DNA of 64,000 nucleotides from Lysobacter capsici. GTDB taxonomy: Bacteria > Pseudomonadota > Gammaproteobacteria > Xanthomonadales > Xanthomonadaceae. Positions 24,714-33,675 of this stretch are shown piece by piece. The notes beneath the pieces were generated by a model. The model was not told the origin of the DNA. It saw only the letters and a list, made by a program, of their open reading frames with translations, and ran no database searches. The position numbers were made by a program, and so were the translations under genes. Position 1 is the first letter of the stretch, and the number at the start of each line of letters is the position of its first letter. Location: assembly GCF_018732085.1 (NCBI RefSeq), contig NZ_CP076103.1, positions 4,216,001 to 4,280,000 of the forward strand, read 5' to 3'.

Positions 24714-26312
24714 ATGAGCACCTCCCTGCCCGCGCCCGCCGCGGCCGACGCGATCGCCCCGGCCGACCTGCCGAACGCGCGCAAATTCCTGATCTTCGCG
24801 GTCATGGCGTTCGGCCAGTTCATGGCCCTGCTCGACATCCAGATCGTCGCCGCCTCGCTCAACGAGGTGCAGGCCGGGCTGTCGGCCGGACCGGACGAGA
24901 TCAGTTGGGTGCAGACCGGCTACCTGATGGCCGAGTTGGTGATGATTCCGTTCTCGGCGTTTCTCGCCCAGGCCCTGTCGACCCGCGTGCTGTTCGCCTT
25001 GTCGGCCGGTTTGTTCACCCTATCGAGCGCGCTGTGCGGGCTGGCCTGGGACATCGATTCGATGGTCGCGTTCCGGGTGGTGCAGGGTTTCGTCGGCGGC
25101 GCGATGATCCCGACCGTGTTCGCCACCGGCTTCGCCCTGTTCACCGGCAAACAGCGCGCGATAATCCCGGCGATTCTCGGCATGGTCGCGGTGCTGGCGC
25201 CGACGCTCGGGCCGACCGTCGGCGGCTGGCTCACCGAAGTCGCCGGCTGGCGCTGGATCTTCTACATCAACATCCTGCCCGGGATCGCGGTGACGGTGCT
25301 GTCGTACTCGCTGATCCGCGTGGACCGGCCGAACCTGCCGATGCTCAAGCGCATCGACTATTCGCACCTGGCGGCGATGGCGGTGTTCCTCGGCTGTTTG
25401 CAGTACGTGCTCGAAGAAGGCCCGCGCCACGACTGGTTCGAGGACGACGGCATCGTCATGGCCGCGTGGTTTTCGCTGGTCGCGTTCGTCTTGTTCCTGG
25501 AGCGTTCGTTTCGTTCGAAGGGGCCGATCGTGCGCCTGTCGCCGTTTCGCAATCGCAATTTCGTGTTCGCGTGCGTGTTCAACCTGGTGATCGGTTTCGG
25601 CCTGTATTCATCGACCTACCTGATCCCGGTGTTCCTCGGCCGCGTGCGCGGCTACAACAGCCTGGACATCGGCACCACGGTGTTCGTCACCGGCATCGCC
25701 CAGTTGTTCGGCACGGTGCTGGTCGCGCGCCTGTCGCAGCGCGTCGATGCGCGCCACATGATCACCGTCGGCCTGCTGCTGTTCGCGACCAGCCTGTGGC
25801 TGACCTCGCAACTCACGGCCGAGTGGGGTTTCGCCGCCCTGCTCGCGCCGCAGGCGCTGCGCGGTTTCGCGATCATGATGTGCATCGTGCCGAGCGTGAA
25901 CATGGCCTTGTCGGGTTTCGCCATGACCGAACTGCGCTACGCCTCGGGCCTGTTCAATCTGATGCGCAATCTCGGCGGCGCGCTCGGCATCGCCATCGTC
26001 AACACCTGGCTGGGCGATCACAGCCGCATCCACGCGGCGCGCTTCGGCGAGAGCCTGGGCGAAGCCGGACGCCACGCGGGCGGCTTCATCGCCGCATTGG
26101 CGGCGCGGGTCGGCGAGTACACGCCCGATCCCGCACAGGCGCTGCTGATCGCGCAGGGCGAAATGGCCAAGGTGGTCGCGCGTCAGTCGCTGACCTTGGC
26201 GTTCAACGACGTGTTCCGGTTGATGGCGTGGATCTTCCTGGCCGCGCTGATCATGGTGCCGCTGTGCCGCAGCAGCCTGGCGCCGGCGCCGCCGAGCGCG
26301 GATGCGCATTGA
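24714..26312 (+). CDS. emrB: DHA2-family MFS drug exporter (EmrB/QacA type)
   Basis: 532-aa inner-membrane proton antiporter with about 14 predicted transmembrane helices. DHA2 signatures include FMALLDIQIVAASLNEVQAG (motif D1), FRVVQGFVGGAMIPTVFATG, APTLGPTVGGWLTEVAGWRW (motif C) and IFYINILPGI. It should extrude lipophilic toxic compounds together with the EmrA-type adaptor encoded divergently. Start at 24714 follows an AAGG ribosome site. The outer-membrane partner is not in this window. The C-terminus is a short cytoplasmic tail after the last helix. Confidence 0.94.
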   Translation: MSTSLPAPAAADAIAPADLPNARKFLIFAVMAFGQFMALLDIQIVAASLNEVQAGLSAGPDEISWVQTGYLMAELVMIPFSAFLAQALSTRVLFALSAGLFTLSSALCGLAWDIDSMVAFRVVQGFVGGAMIPTVFATGFALFTGKQRAIIPAILGMVAVLAPTLGPTVGGWLTEVAGWRWIFYINILPGIAVTVLSYSLIRVDRPNLPMLKRIDYSHLAAMAVFLGCLQYVLEEGPRHDWFEDDGIVMAAWFSLVAFVLFLERSFRSKGPIVRLSPFRNRNFVFACVFNLVIGFGLYSSTYLIPVFLGRVRGYNSLDIGTTVFVTGIAQLFGTVLVARLSQRVDARHMITVGLLLFATSLWLTSQLTAEWGFAALLAPQALRGFAIMMCIVPSVNMALSGFAMTELRYASGLFNLMRNLGGALGIAIVNTWLGDHSRIHAARFGESLGEAGRHAGGFIAALAARVGEYTPDPAQALLIAQGEMAKVVARQSLTLAFNDVFRLMAWIFLAALIMVPLCRSSLAPAPPSADAH

Positions 26313-26324
26313 GGCCGGGCGGGC

Positions 26325-26888
26325 TCAGCGCCCGGCGTCGGGTTTGCTGTCGGCTTTCGCGTCGGATTCGACTGCGCTCGCCGCCCTCGGCGCCGCGCCG
26401 GTGCTCAGGCGACGCAGCGGTACGAGGCCGTAATACTGGAAGAAATAGCCGGTCGTGTTCGGCACGCATTCGCCCTGATAGTCGATACAGGGCTCGGCTT
26501 GCGGCGGGACATGCAGGATGACCAAATTGTCCTGCGTCACCAGGCCTTCGTCGTCGATCTTGCGGCCGTAGCCGTAGATGCCGCGGCGCAGATGCTCGCT
26601 GGCCGGATACAACCGCACCGGCTCGCTCCAACTGTCGCGATCGGTGCGCATCGCCAGGCGATAGCCTTGCGCGTCGCGCGAGATCTCCAGGAACGCACCG
26701 GGCTCATCGTCGTCGCGATCGCGCTGGTAGGTGCCGACGAACGTGTCGTGCATCGGCGCGGCCGCATCCGGACGCGTCGGCGCGGCGCAACCCGCTAGCC
26801 ACACGGCCAAGGCCGCGGCGGCGACAGGCAACGCGCTGCGAATCGATGCATGCCGGTTCGAACGGTGGTCCCTCACCACGAGCGTCAT
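26325..26888 (-). CDS. Hypothetical lipoprotein
   Basis: 187-aa predicted lipoprotein with lipobox WLAGC about 33 residues from the start. The mature part has TFVGTYQRDRDDDEPGAFLE, GYRLAMRTDRDSWSEPVRLY and a Cys pair in EPCIDYQGECVPN, perhaps a disulfide. The tail is charged (SDAKADSKPDAGR). I do not recognise the family; the repeated aromatic and short-strand pattern suggests a small beta-rich domain. Start at 26888 is tentative (no clear ribosome site). It begins 13 nt after the symporter stop, so it is probably in that operon. Confidence 0.75.
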   Translation of the reverse strand: MTLVVRDHRSNRHASIRSALPVAAAALAVWLAGCAAPTRPDAAAPMHDTFVGTYQRDRDDDEPGAFLEISRDAQGYRLAMRTDRDSWSEPVRLYPASEHLRRGIYGYGRKIDDEGLVTQDNLVILHVPPQAEPCIDYQGECVPNTTGYFFQYYGLVPLRRLSTGAAPRAASAVESDAKADSKPDAGR

Positions 26889-26901
26889 CGCCGCGTCCGC
26901 A

Positions 26902-28227
26902 TCATGCGCGGGTTTCTTCCTCGATCCCGACATTGGTCGGCGCGGCATCGTAGACCGCCTTGTCGAGCAGACCGGTTTCCTTGGCCACCAGCACCGGCAC
27001 CAGCATCTGCCCGGTCACGTTGGTCATGGTCCGCATCATGTCGAGCACGCGGTCGATCGCGTACAGATAACCGATCGTCTCCAGCGGCAGGCCGGCGGCG
27101 CTGAGCACCACGGTCGCCATGATCACCGCGGTGCCGGGCACGCCGGCGGTGCCGAAGCTGCCGAGCACGGACGCGATCATCACGATGAAGTATTGGTCGG
27201 CGGTCAACGGCGTGCCGGTGTATTGGGCGATGAACACCGCGCACAGCGCCGGATAGATCGCGCCGCAGCCGTCCATCTTGATGCTTGCGCCCAGGGGCGA
27301 GGCGAACGCGGCGTAATCCTTGTTGACGCCGAGGTTGTGGGTGATCGAACGCATCGCCACCGGCATCGCGGCGAAGCTCGAGGAACTCACGAACGCCACC
27401 TGCATGCCCGGCGCCGCGCCGCGGAAGAACTTGAGCGGGTTCAGGCCATGCGCCAGCAGCAGGCCGCTGTAGACCACGACGATGTGCAGCGCGCAGGCGA
27501 CGTACAACGCCAGCACGAAACTGCCCAGCGGCAGCAGCTTCTCGAACCCGTACGCGCCGACCAGCGAGGCGATCAGGCCGAAGGTGCCGATCGGGGTGAC
27601 TTCCAGCACGAAGCGGGTCACCTGGATCATCAGGTCGCTGGTTTCGCCGACCAGCTTGCGCACGCCGGCGACTTTCTCGCCGAGCTTGACCATGGCGAAG
27701 CCGAGCAGCCCGGCGAAGAAGATCACCGGCAGGATCGAGCCCTTGCCGGCGGCGAGCACGGTTTCGCCGGCCGCGTTCTTGGTCGCGCCGATGCCGGTCA
27801 AGGCATAGAACGGATTGCTCGGCACCACGTCGAGCAACACCTTGACCACGCTGGGCACGTCGCGCGGCTTGTAGCCCGAATCCACCGCCAGGCCGGTCAC
27901 GCCGGCGCCGGGCTGCATGATCGTGCCGACCGCCAGGCCGATGCCGACCGCGAGCACCGCGGTGATCGCGAACCAGGCGAAGGTGCGCCCGCCGAGCGCG
28001 GCGATCGACTTCTGTCCGTGCAGCGACGCGACCGCGTTGATCACCGCGAAAAACACCAGCGGCACCGCGATCATCTTGATCAGGGTGACGTACAGATCGC
28101 CGAGCGGCCCGAACCAGGTGTCGGCCGCCGGACCGAAGGCCCAGCCGGCCAGCGCGCCGAGCACGAAGCCGGCGACCACGCGCTGCCAGAACGGGATGCG
28201 GAACCAGGCCGAGAACAAAGCGGTCAT
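26902..28227 (-). CDS. Dicarboxylate/amino acid:cation symporter (DAACS family)
   Basis: 441-aa inner-membrane transporter of the glutamate/C4-dicarboxylate family. Eight transmembrane helices plus re-entrant loops are expected. Diagnostic segments: FVSSSSFAAMPVAMRS (serine-rich hairpin HP1), GASIKMDGCGAIYPAL (helix 7 NMDGT-like motif, here KMDGC), GTAGVPGTAVIMATVVL (HP2) and IDRVLDMMRTMTNVTGQ (helix 8 Asp/Asn cation and substrate site). The MDGC variant departs from the usual NMDGT. Substrate (glutamate, aspartate, succinate) is not determinable. Confidence 0.93.
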   Translation of the reverse strand: MTALFSAWFRIPFWQRVVAGFVLGALAGWAFGPAADTWFGPLGDLYVTLIKMIAVPLVFFAVINAVASLHGQKSIAALGGRTFAWFAITAVLAVGIGLAVGTIMQPGAGVTGLAVDSGYKPRDVPSVVKVLLDVVPSNPFYALTGIGATKNAAGETVLAAGKGSILPVIFFAGLLGFAMVKLGEKVAGVRKLVGETSDLMIQVTRFVLEVTPIGTFGLIASLVGAYGFEKLLPLGSFVLALYVACALHIVVVYSGLLLAHGLNPLKFFRGAAPGMQVAFVSSSSFAAMPVAMRSITHNLGVNKDYAAFASPLGASIKMDGCGAIYPALCAVFIAQYTGTPLTADQYFIVMIASVLGSFGTAGVPGTAVIMATVVLSAAGLPLETIGYLYAIDRVLDMMRTMTNVTGQMLVPVLVAKETGLLDKAVYDAAPTNVGIEEETRA

Positions 28228-28617
28228 CGCGGGCTATCCAATGAATGCGTCGGTGGATGCGGGCCGGACGCGGCCGATGGCGGACGCGTTGGCGGGCGGG
28301 TGGGACGACACGATAAACAGCTTCGCCGCGGCGCTGCCTGATCTGAGCGCATAAGCCGGCAACGAAACATTATTACTTCCGACAGCTTCGGCAAACCAGC
28401 CGGGCTGCGTTGGGACAATAGTGGATTGGCGGGGCGATACGAAGAACGAGTCCAGAGAAGTGAGAAACGAGTAAGGCAGCGCGCTACCCACTCGTTCCTC
28501 ACTCCTGTGCACTGGTTCCCGCCTCGAACCTGCCTCAAACGGCAAACGCCCGCCCAACCGCGGTCACACGCCCGATGCATAATCGCCGGCTTGTCATTCC
28601 CAACGCCCGGCCCGCCC
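28228..28617. promoter_or_regulatory. Divergent intergenic region with inverted repeat
   Basis: 390 nt between the symporter and the alkaline phosphatase, without a gene. An inverted repeat AGTGAGAAACGAGT (28459-28472) / ACTCGTTCCTCACT (28490-28503), 17-nt loop, lies about 115 nt before the phosphatase start. It is a candidate operator or mRNA hairpin. A GCATAAT box at 28577-28583 could be the -10 of the phosphatase. Confidence 0.5.
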
Positions 28618-30321
28618 ATGTCCAAGCTGCGTTCCGCTTCCGTTCTCCTCGTTCCCGCGCTGCTCACCGCTTGCGCGGCGTCCGCACCGACCCGCGCCGA
28701 CGCGCCCAGCGCCGGCGTGGCCATCGACGTACCGGCGATCCAGCACCCGCAGGGCGAAACCCCGGCCTGGTGGTACCGCGACGGCGCCGCCCAGGCCGCG
28801 CAGCGCGGCGCCTCGTCGGCCAAGGCCAAGAACGTGATCCTGTTCGTCGGCGACGGCATGAGCCTGACCACGGTCGCCGCCGCGCGCATCCTCGCCGGCC
28901 AGCTCAAGGGCGCGCCGGGCGAAGAAAACCGCCTGAGCTGGGAACGCTTCCCCTCCACCGCGCTGAGCAAGACCTACAACACCGATTCGCAGACCCCCGA
29001 CTCGGCCGGCACCATGAGCGCCATGGCCACCGGCGTGAAGACCCGCGCCGGCGTGCTCAGCATCGGCCAGAAGGGCCTGCGCGGCGACTGCGCGGCGGCC
29101 CTGCAGGCGCCGATGCTGACCTTGTGGGAACTCGCCGCGAGCCAAGGCCTGGCCACCGGCGTGGTCACCACCACCCGCGTCACCCACGCCACCCCGGGCG
29201 CGACCTTCAGCCATTCGGCCGATCGCAACTGGGAAAACGACATGGACCTGACCGACAAGGCCAAGTCCGAAGGCTGCATCGACATCGCCAGGCAGATGAT
29301 CGAGTCGCCGTACGGCACCGGCCCGGACGTGCTGATGGGCGGCGGTCGCGCCAACTTCATGACCGTCGAACAGCGCGATCCCGAGTACGACGACAAGGTC
29401 GGCCAGCGCCTGGACGGCCGCGACCTGATCGCGACCTGGAAGCAGCGCCACCCCGGCGGCGAGTACGTGTGGAACGCCAAGCAGTTCGCCGCCGCGCCGA
29501 AGGACAAGCCGCTGTTCGCGCTGTTCGAACCCGACCACATGCAGTTCGACCACGACCGCCCGCAGGACGGCGCCGGCGAGCCCTCGCTGGCGGAGATGAC
29601 GGTCGCGGCGATCGAACGGCTCAAGAAGGTCAAGGGCGACAACGGCTTCGTGCTGCTGGTCGAGGGCGGCCGCATCGATCATGCCCACCACATGGGCAAC
29701 GCGTATCGCGCATTGACCGACACCATCGCGTTGAGCGAAGCGGTGGATGCGGCGAACAAGGCCACGTCCGCGGACGACACCTTGATCCTGGTCACCGCCG
29801 ATCACTCGCACACCCTGAGCTTCGTCGGCTACCCGACCCGCGGCAACCCGATGCTCGGCAAGGTGCGCGGCACCAGCGGCGAAGACGGCGACCCCAACGA
29901 CTACGCCCGCGACGCGCTCGGCAAGCCCTACACCACGCTCAACTACAGCAACGGCCCGGGTTATACCGGCGCCAGCTCACAACAGCCCGAAGGCCCGCAC
30001 AAGTTCCCGCACACCGCCAGCGGCATGCAGGAAATCGAAAAGGGCCGCCCGGACCTGACCCACGTCGACACCCAGGCGCCCGATTACATGCAAGAAGCCC
30101 TGGTCCCGACCACCGCCGAAACCCACGGCGGCGACGACGTCGGCATCTGGGCGCGCGGCCCCGGCAGCAGCGCGGTGCGCGGCAGCGTCGAGCAGAACAC
30201 GATCTATCACTTCCTGCTGCAGTCGATGCCGAAGCTGCGCGCCTCGTTGTGCGCGAAGGGCGATTGCGATGCGAACCAGGTGCCGGTGACGTTGCCCAAG
30301 GCGGATCAGTTCAAGAACTGA
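28618..30321 (+). CDS. Alkaline phosphatase (PhoA superfamily), lipoprotein
   Basis: 567-aa exported phosphomonoesterase. The lipobox ALLTAC puts the lipidated Cys at 19. Metal-ligand Asp79 is in ILFVGDGMS; the nucleophile Ser129 is in TPDSAGTMSAMATGVK. The His/Asp zinc sites are GRIDHAHHMG and VTADHSHTLS, and the late His is in ETHGGDDVGIW. All residues for a working PhoA-type enzyme are visible. It should release phosphate from organic esters in the periplasm or at the outer membrane. Start at 28618 was chosen because it gives the signal peptide; upstream frame is noncoding-like. It ends in a strong terminator. Confidence 0.95.
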   Translation: MSKLRSASVLLVPALLTACAASAPTRADAPSAGVAIDVPAIQHPQGETPAWWYRDGAAQAAQRGASSAKAKNVILFVGDGMSLTTVAAARILAGQLKGAPGEENRLSWERFPSTALSKTYNTDSQTPDSAGTMSAMATGVKTRAGVLSIGQKGLRGDCAAALQAPMLTLWELAASQGLATGVVTTTRVTHATPGATFSHSADRNWENDMDLTDKAKSEGCIDIARQMIESPYGTGPDVLMGGGRANFMTVEQRDPEYDDKVGQRLDGRDLIATWKQRHPGGEYVWNAKQFAAAPKDKPLFALFEPDHMQFDHDRPQDGAGEPSLAEMTVAAIERLKKVKGDNGFVLLVEGGRIDHAHHMGNAYRALTDTIALSEAVDAANKATSADDTLILVTADHSHTLSFVGYPTRGNPMLGKVRGTSGEDGDPNDYARDALGKPYTTLNYSNGPGYTGASSQQPEGPHKFPHTASGMQEIEKGRPDLTHVDTQAPDYMQEALVPTTAETHGGDDVGIWARGPGSSAVRGSVEQNTIYHFLLQSMPKLRASLCAKGDCDANQVPVTLPKADQFKN

Positions 30322-30347
30322 GTTGATCCGGTCAACTGATCGAAAAG

Positions 30348-30382
30348 CAAATCCCCCCTGCCCCCCTTTTTCAAAGGGGGGA
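30348..30382. repeat. C/G-tract dispersed repeat
   Basis: GCAAATCCCCCCTGCCCCCC then TTTTTCAAAGGGGGG, same as 14053-14092. It can form a hairpin immediately downstream of the phosphatase gene. Confidence 0.8.
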
Positions 30383-30401
30383 ACAGCGCGGGCTCGGGAG
30401 T

Positions 30402-30435
30402 GAAAACGGCGACCACGTGGTCGCCGTTTTCTTTT
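30402..30435 (+). terminator. Intrinsic terminator of alkaline phosphatase gene
   Basis: Perfect palindrome with 14-bp arms, GAAAACGGCGACCA / TGGTCGCCGTTTTC, followed by TTTTG; about 80 nt past the stop. Confidence 0.88.
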
Positions 30436-30551
30436 GCATCGCATTCGAGGCGAATCTTCACAGCCCGCGGATGCTCAATGAATCCACGTTGCTGCCGTTA
30501 CTGCCGTTATCGCCCACACGCCGCGCAACCAGCCGAAGCAACGAATGCAGT

Positions 30552-30625
30552 CTCCCTCTTTGAAAAAGGGGGATGAAGGGGGATTTGCTGTTGCTGTTGC
30601 TGTTGCCGTTGCCGTTGCTGTTGCC
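30552..30625. repeat. G-tract repeat plus TTGCTG/TTGCCG tandem run
   Basis: Inverted, degenerate copy of the C/G-tract element (GAAAAAGGGGGATGAAGGGG) directly joined to seven TTGCTG/TTGCCG hexamers (30585-30625). The hexamer run is the complement type of the run at 22371. Confidence 0.8.
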
Positions 30626-30641
30626 CTGCCAGCCCCATCCC

Positions 30642-31094
30642 TCAAAACGGCTTAGCCAACACCAACCACACGATCGCAATCAACGCCAGCAACGGCAACT
30701 CGTTGAACAACCGCAACGTCCGCGACGAAGGCAGCGCCCGCCCCTTGTCCACGCCCTTGAGCCAGCGCCCGGTAAAGATGAAATACACCAGCAGCACCAC
30801 GACCAAGCTCAGCTTGACGTGCAACCAGCCGCCGACCGCGAACATCTGCGGCAGCCCGTCGCCGAACACCCGATAGCCCTGCCACATCAGCAACCCGCAC
30901 AGGAACGCGATGCCGAACATGACGTGGCCGAAGCGATACAGCTTGCGTCCCATCAGCACCAACCGCGCGCGCACCGCCGGCTCGTCGCCGGCCTCGGCGA
31001 GGTTGACCAGGATCCGCGGCAGGTAGAACACCGCTGCCATCCAGGCGATCACGAACACGACATGGAAGGTCTTGATCCACACATAGGCATTCAT
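30642..31094 (-). CDS. hemJ: HemJ-type protoporphyrinogen IX oxidase (CopD/UPF0093 family)
   Basis: 150-aa four-helix membrane protein. The N-terminus WIKTFHVVFVIAWMAAVFYL, followed by PRILVNLAEAG, is the HemJ signature with the conserved helix-1 His. FGHVMFGIAFLCGLLMW and GGWLHVKLSLVVVLLVYFI carry the second conserved His and the Lys. It should convert protoporphyrinogen IX to protoporphyrin IX in heme synthesis, as in bacteria lacking HemG/HemY. The ATG at 31094 is the family start. Divergent from the methyltransferase gene. Confidence 0.87.
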   Translation of the reverse strand: MNAYVWIKTFHVVFVIAWMAAVFYLPRILVNLAEAGDEPAVRARLVLMGRKLYRFGHVMFGIAFLCGLLMWQGYRVFGDGLPQMFAVGGWLHVKLSLVVVLLVYFIFTGRWLKGVDKGRALPSSRTLRLFNELPLLALIAIVWLVLAKPF

Positions 31095-31277
31095 CGCGGG
31101 CTTCCTGATTGGGGCTGGCGGGTCGATACGAGGACGAGGGAACCGGCTGCGGACCGCCGTGACGCCGACTCGCGATGGGCCAACATCGACAGCATCGCGC
31201 GACGACGATCGAACCCGCCGCCGCACCGATCCCGGGGCGCGTTAGGATGCCACGCTCCACCGCAAGCCACCGCCACG

Positions 31278-31886
31278 ATGAGCAAACAGTACGACGCCGC
31301 CTACTTCCAGCGCTGGTACCGCGACCCGACCCTGAAGCACCAGGCCATCGGCGGCGCCGCGCGGCTGGCGCGCAAGGTCGCGCTGACCGTCGCCACCGCC
31401 GAATACCACCTCGAACGCCCCATCCGCAGCGTGCTCGACATCGGCTGCGGCGAAGGCCCGTGGCGCGCGCCGCTGCTCAAGCTGCGCCCGCGCCTGCATT
31501 ATCTGGGATTCGACAGCAGCCAGTACGCCACTGCGCGCTTCGGTCGCAGCCGCAACCTGCACCTGGCGCGGTTCGGCGATTTCGAATACCTGCGGCCGTG
31601 CGCGCCGGTCGACCTGCTGATCTGCAGCGACGTACTGCATTACCTCGACACCCGCGAACTCGACCGCGGCCTGCCCGGCCTGGCCGAGCTGTGCGGCGGC
31701 GTCGCGTTCCTGGAGACCTTCACCCGCGAGGACGGGATCGAGGGCGACACCGACGACTTCAAGCGCCGCCCGGCCGCGTTCTACCGCGAACGCTTCGCCG
31801 CGCAGGGCTTCACTGCGCTCGGCTCGCACCTGTGGCTGGCGCGGCGTTTGCGCTTCGGCACCTCGGCGCTCGAGACCACGGGTTAG
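31278..31886 (+). CDS. Class I SAM-dependent methyltransferase
   Basis: 202-aa soluble methyltransferase. Motif I VLDIGCGEG at residues 52-60 binds SAM. FLGFD-like acidic loop YLGFDSSQYA and the motif IV/V region DLLICSDVLHYLDTREL follow. The N-terminus MSKQYDAAYFQRWYRD resembles small-molecule methyltransferases. The substrate is unknown. The start at 31278 leaves the long upstream open frame (to 30573) as noncoding shadow, because that stretch overlaps hemJ on the other strand. Confidence 0.88.
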   Translation: MSKQYDAAYFQRWYRDPTLKHQAIGGAARLARKVALTVATAEYHLERPIRSVLDIGCGEGPWRAPLLKLRPRLHYLGFDSSQYATARFGRSRNLHLARFGDFEYLRPCAPVDLLICSDVLHYLDTRELDRGLPGLAELCGGVAFLETFTREDGIEGDTDDFKRRPAAFYRERFAAQGFTALGSHLWLARRLRFGTSALETTG

Positions 31887-31901
31887 CCGCGTAGCAACCC
31901 G

Positions 31902-32060
31902 GTAGGAGCGGCGCGAGCCGCGACCACGCCGCCGCACCTGCGACGCGACCGGCCGCAGACCCGATCCCCGGACTTGTCGCTTCAAAGGCAGCAACGGCAT
32001 CGGTTCGGAGACGGGCGCCGTAATCGAAGTGGCGCGGTCGCGGCTCGCGCCGCTCCTACA
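31902..32060. repeat. Inverted pair of REP elements (REPIN)
   Basis: GTAGGAGCGGCGCGAGCCGC at 31902-31921 faces GCGGCTCGCGCCGCTCCTAC at 32040-32059. The pair forms a long-range stem in the 359-nt gap between the methyltransferase and depolymerase genes; nothing else is seen there. Confidence 0.88.
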
Positions 32061-32245
32061 GGGCGCCTTCGTGGATTCGTGGCACCTGCAGCCCGTCTCA
32101 CCACCGCGTGGCACACGATTCCCCGCCCCGCCCACCATTCACGCGACCGCCGTCCCAATCCGCTATGCTGCGCCGCAGCAAACCGCACGCCCCGGAACCC
32201 GCTACGCTCCGGCGCCAGTTCGCCCGCCAAAGAGACCCCGACCCG

Positions 32246-33496
32246 ATGCTGCTTTATCAGATGCACGAATTCGGCCGCGCCTGGATGGCCCCGATGACCT
32301 ACTGGGCCGACGCCGGCGCGAAGATGTTCGCCGCGCCCGGCAGCTGGCTGTCGACCGTACCGGGCGCCTCGCGCCTGGCCGCCGGCTACGAACTGCTCTA
32401 CCGCATCGGCAAGGACTACGAAAAGCCCGAATTCGGCATCCACTCGATCCAGATCGACGGCAACACCTACCCGGTGATCGAGCGCGAGATGCAGCGCAAG
32501 CCGTTCTGCCGGCTGCTGCGCTTCAAGCGCTACGCCGACGACGCCGACAACATCGCCGAGCTCAAGGACGATCCGCCGGTGCTGGTGGTCGCGCCGCTGT
32601 CGGGCCATCACAGCACCCTGCTGCGCGACACGGTCAAGACCCTGCTGCGCGACCACAAGGTCTACATCACCGACTGGGTCGACGCGCGCATGGTGCCGAC
32701 CGAGGACGGCGCCTTCACCCTCGACGACTACATCGGCTACATCCAAGACTTCATCCGCCTGATCGGCGCCGACACCCTGCACGTGGTCAGCGTCTGCCAG
32801 CCGACCGTGCCGGTGCTCGCGGCGGTGTCGCTGATGGCCGCGCGCGGCGAACCCACGCCGCGTTCGCTGGTGATGATGGGCGGCCCGATCGACACCCGCG
32901 AAAGCCCGACCAAGGTCAACGACCTGGCTGTGCATAAACCGCTGTGGTGGTTCGAGAACAACGTGATCCACCACGTGCCGGCGAATTTCCCCGGCCGCGG
33001 CCGCCGCGTCTATCCCGGCTTCCTGCAGCACAGCGGCTTCGTGGCGATGAACCCGGAGCGGCATTTCCAGTCGCATTGGGATTTCTACCAGGACCTGCTC
33101 AAGGGCGACCTGGAAGACGCCGATTCGCATCGCCGGTTCTACGACGAATACAACGCCGTGCTCGACATGCCGGCCGAGTACTACCTCGACACGATTCGCG
33201 TAGTGTTCCAGGAACACCTGCTGCCGCGCGGCCTGTGGGACGTGGCCGGCGAGCGGGTGAACCCCGGCGCGATCAACACCACCGCGCTGCTGACCATCGA
33301 AGGCGAACTCGACGACATCTCCGGCCAGGGCCAGACCCGCGCCGCGCACACGCTGTGCACCGGCGTGGCCGAAGCCGACCGCCAGCACATCACCGTCGAC
33401 GGCGCCGGCCACTACGGCATCTTCAGCGGCCGCCGCTGGCGCGAGCAGGTGTATCCGCAGGTGCGCAACTTCATCGCCAAGTACGCGGCCAAGTAA
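32246..33496 (+). CDS. phaZ: Intracellular polyhydroxyalkanoate depolymerase
   Basis: 416-aa alpha/beta hydrolase of the PhaZ (DUF3141/PHB_depo_C-like) family that mobilises stored polyhydroxybutyrate granules. The nucleophile is cysteine, not serine: HVVSVCQPTVPVLA, Cys184. The family N-terminus MLLYQMHEFGRAWMAPMTYW and the late GAGHYGIFSGRRWR (catalytic His) are present, and the acid is probably in LTIEGELDDISG. The ATG at 32246 is the family start; a frame extending to 32108 lacks support. No phaC or phaB gene is in the window. A strong terminator follows. Confidence 0.93.
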   Translation: MLLYQMHEFGRAWMAPMTYWADAGAKMFAAPGSWLSTVPGASRLAAGYELLYRIGKDYEKPEFGIHSIQIDGNTYPVIEREMQRKPFCRLLRFKRYADDADNIAELKDDPPVLVVAPLSGHHSTLLRDTVKTLLRDHKVYITDWVDARMVPTEDGAFTLDDYIGYIQDFIRLIGADTLHVVSVCQPTVPVLAAVSLMAARGEPTPRSLVMMGGPIDTRESPTKVNDLAVHKPLWWFENNVIHHVPANFPGRGRRVYPGFLQHSGFVAMNPERHFQSHWDFYQDLLKGDLEDADSHRRFYDEYNAVLDMPAEYYLDTIRVVFQEHLLPRGLWDVAGERVNPGAINTTALLTIEGELDDISGQGQTRAAHTLCTGVAEADRQHITVDGAGHYGIFSGRRWREQVYPQVRNFIAKYAAK

Positions 33497-33529
33497 GCCG
33501 GCCCGCACAACACGCATCGCGCCACATCG

Positions 33530-33560
33530 CGGCCCGCCCGACCCGACGTCGGGCGGGCCG
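33530..33560 (+). terminator. Terminator of phaZ
   Basis: CGGCCCGCCCGAC-n5-GTCGGGCGGGCCG, 13-bp perfect stem, then TTGCGTTTG. Confidence 0.87.
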
Positions 33561-33675
33561 TTGCGTTTGTGCGCGTCGAAAGTGCCTGCGTGCGTGCGCA
33601 ACGTTCGATACCCCTTGACCGCTGCGAGTGCGCGGCCGAGCATCGGGACATCGCAACACCACGGAGCGCCCGGCC

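Noticed and set aside
32108..32245. Extended N-terminus of PHB depolymerase
   Set aside because: The frame is open, but the family begins at MLLYQMHEFG (32246), and the extension is in REP-flanked intergenic DNA.
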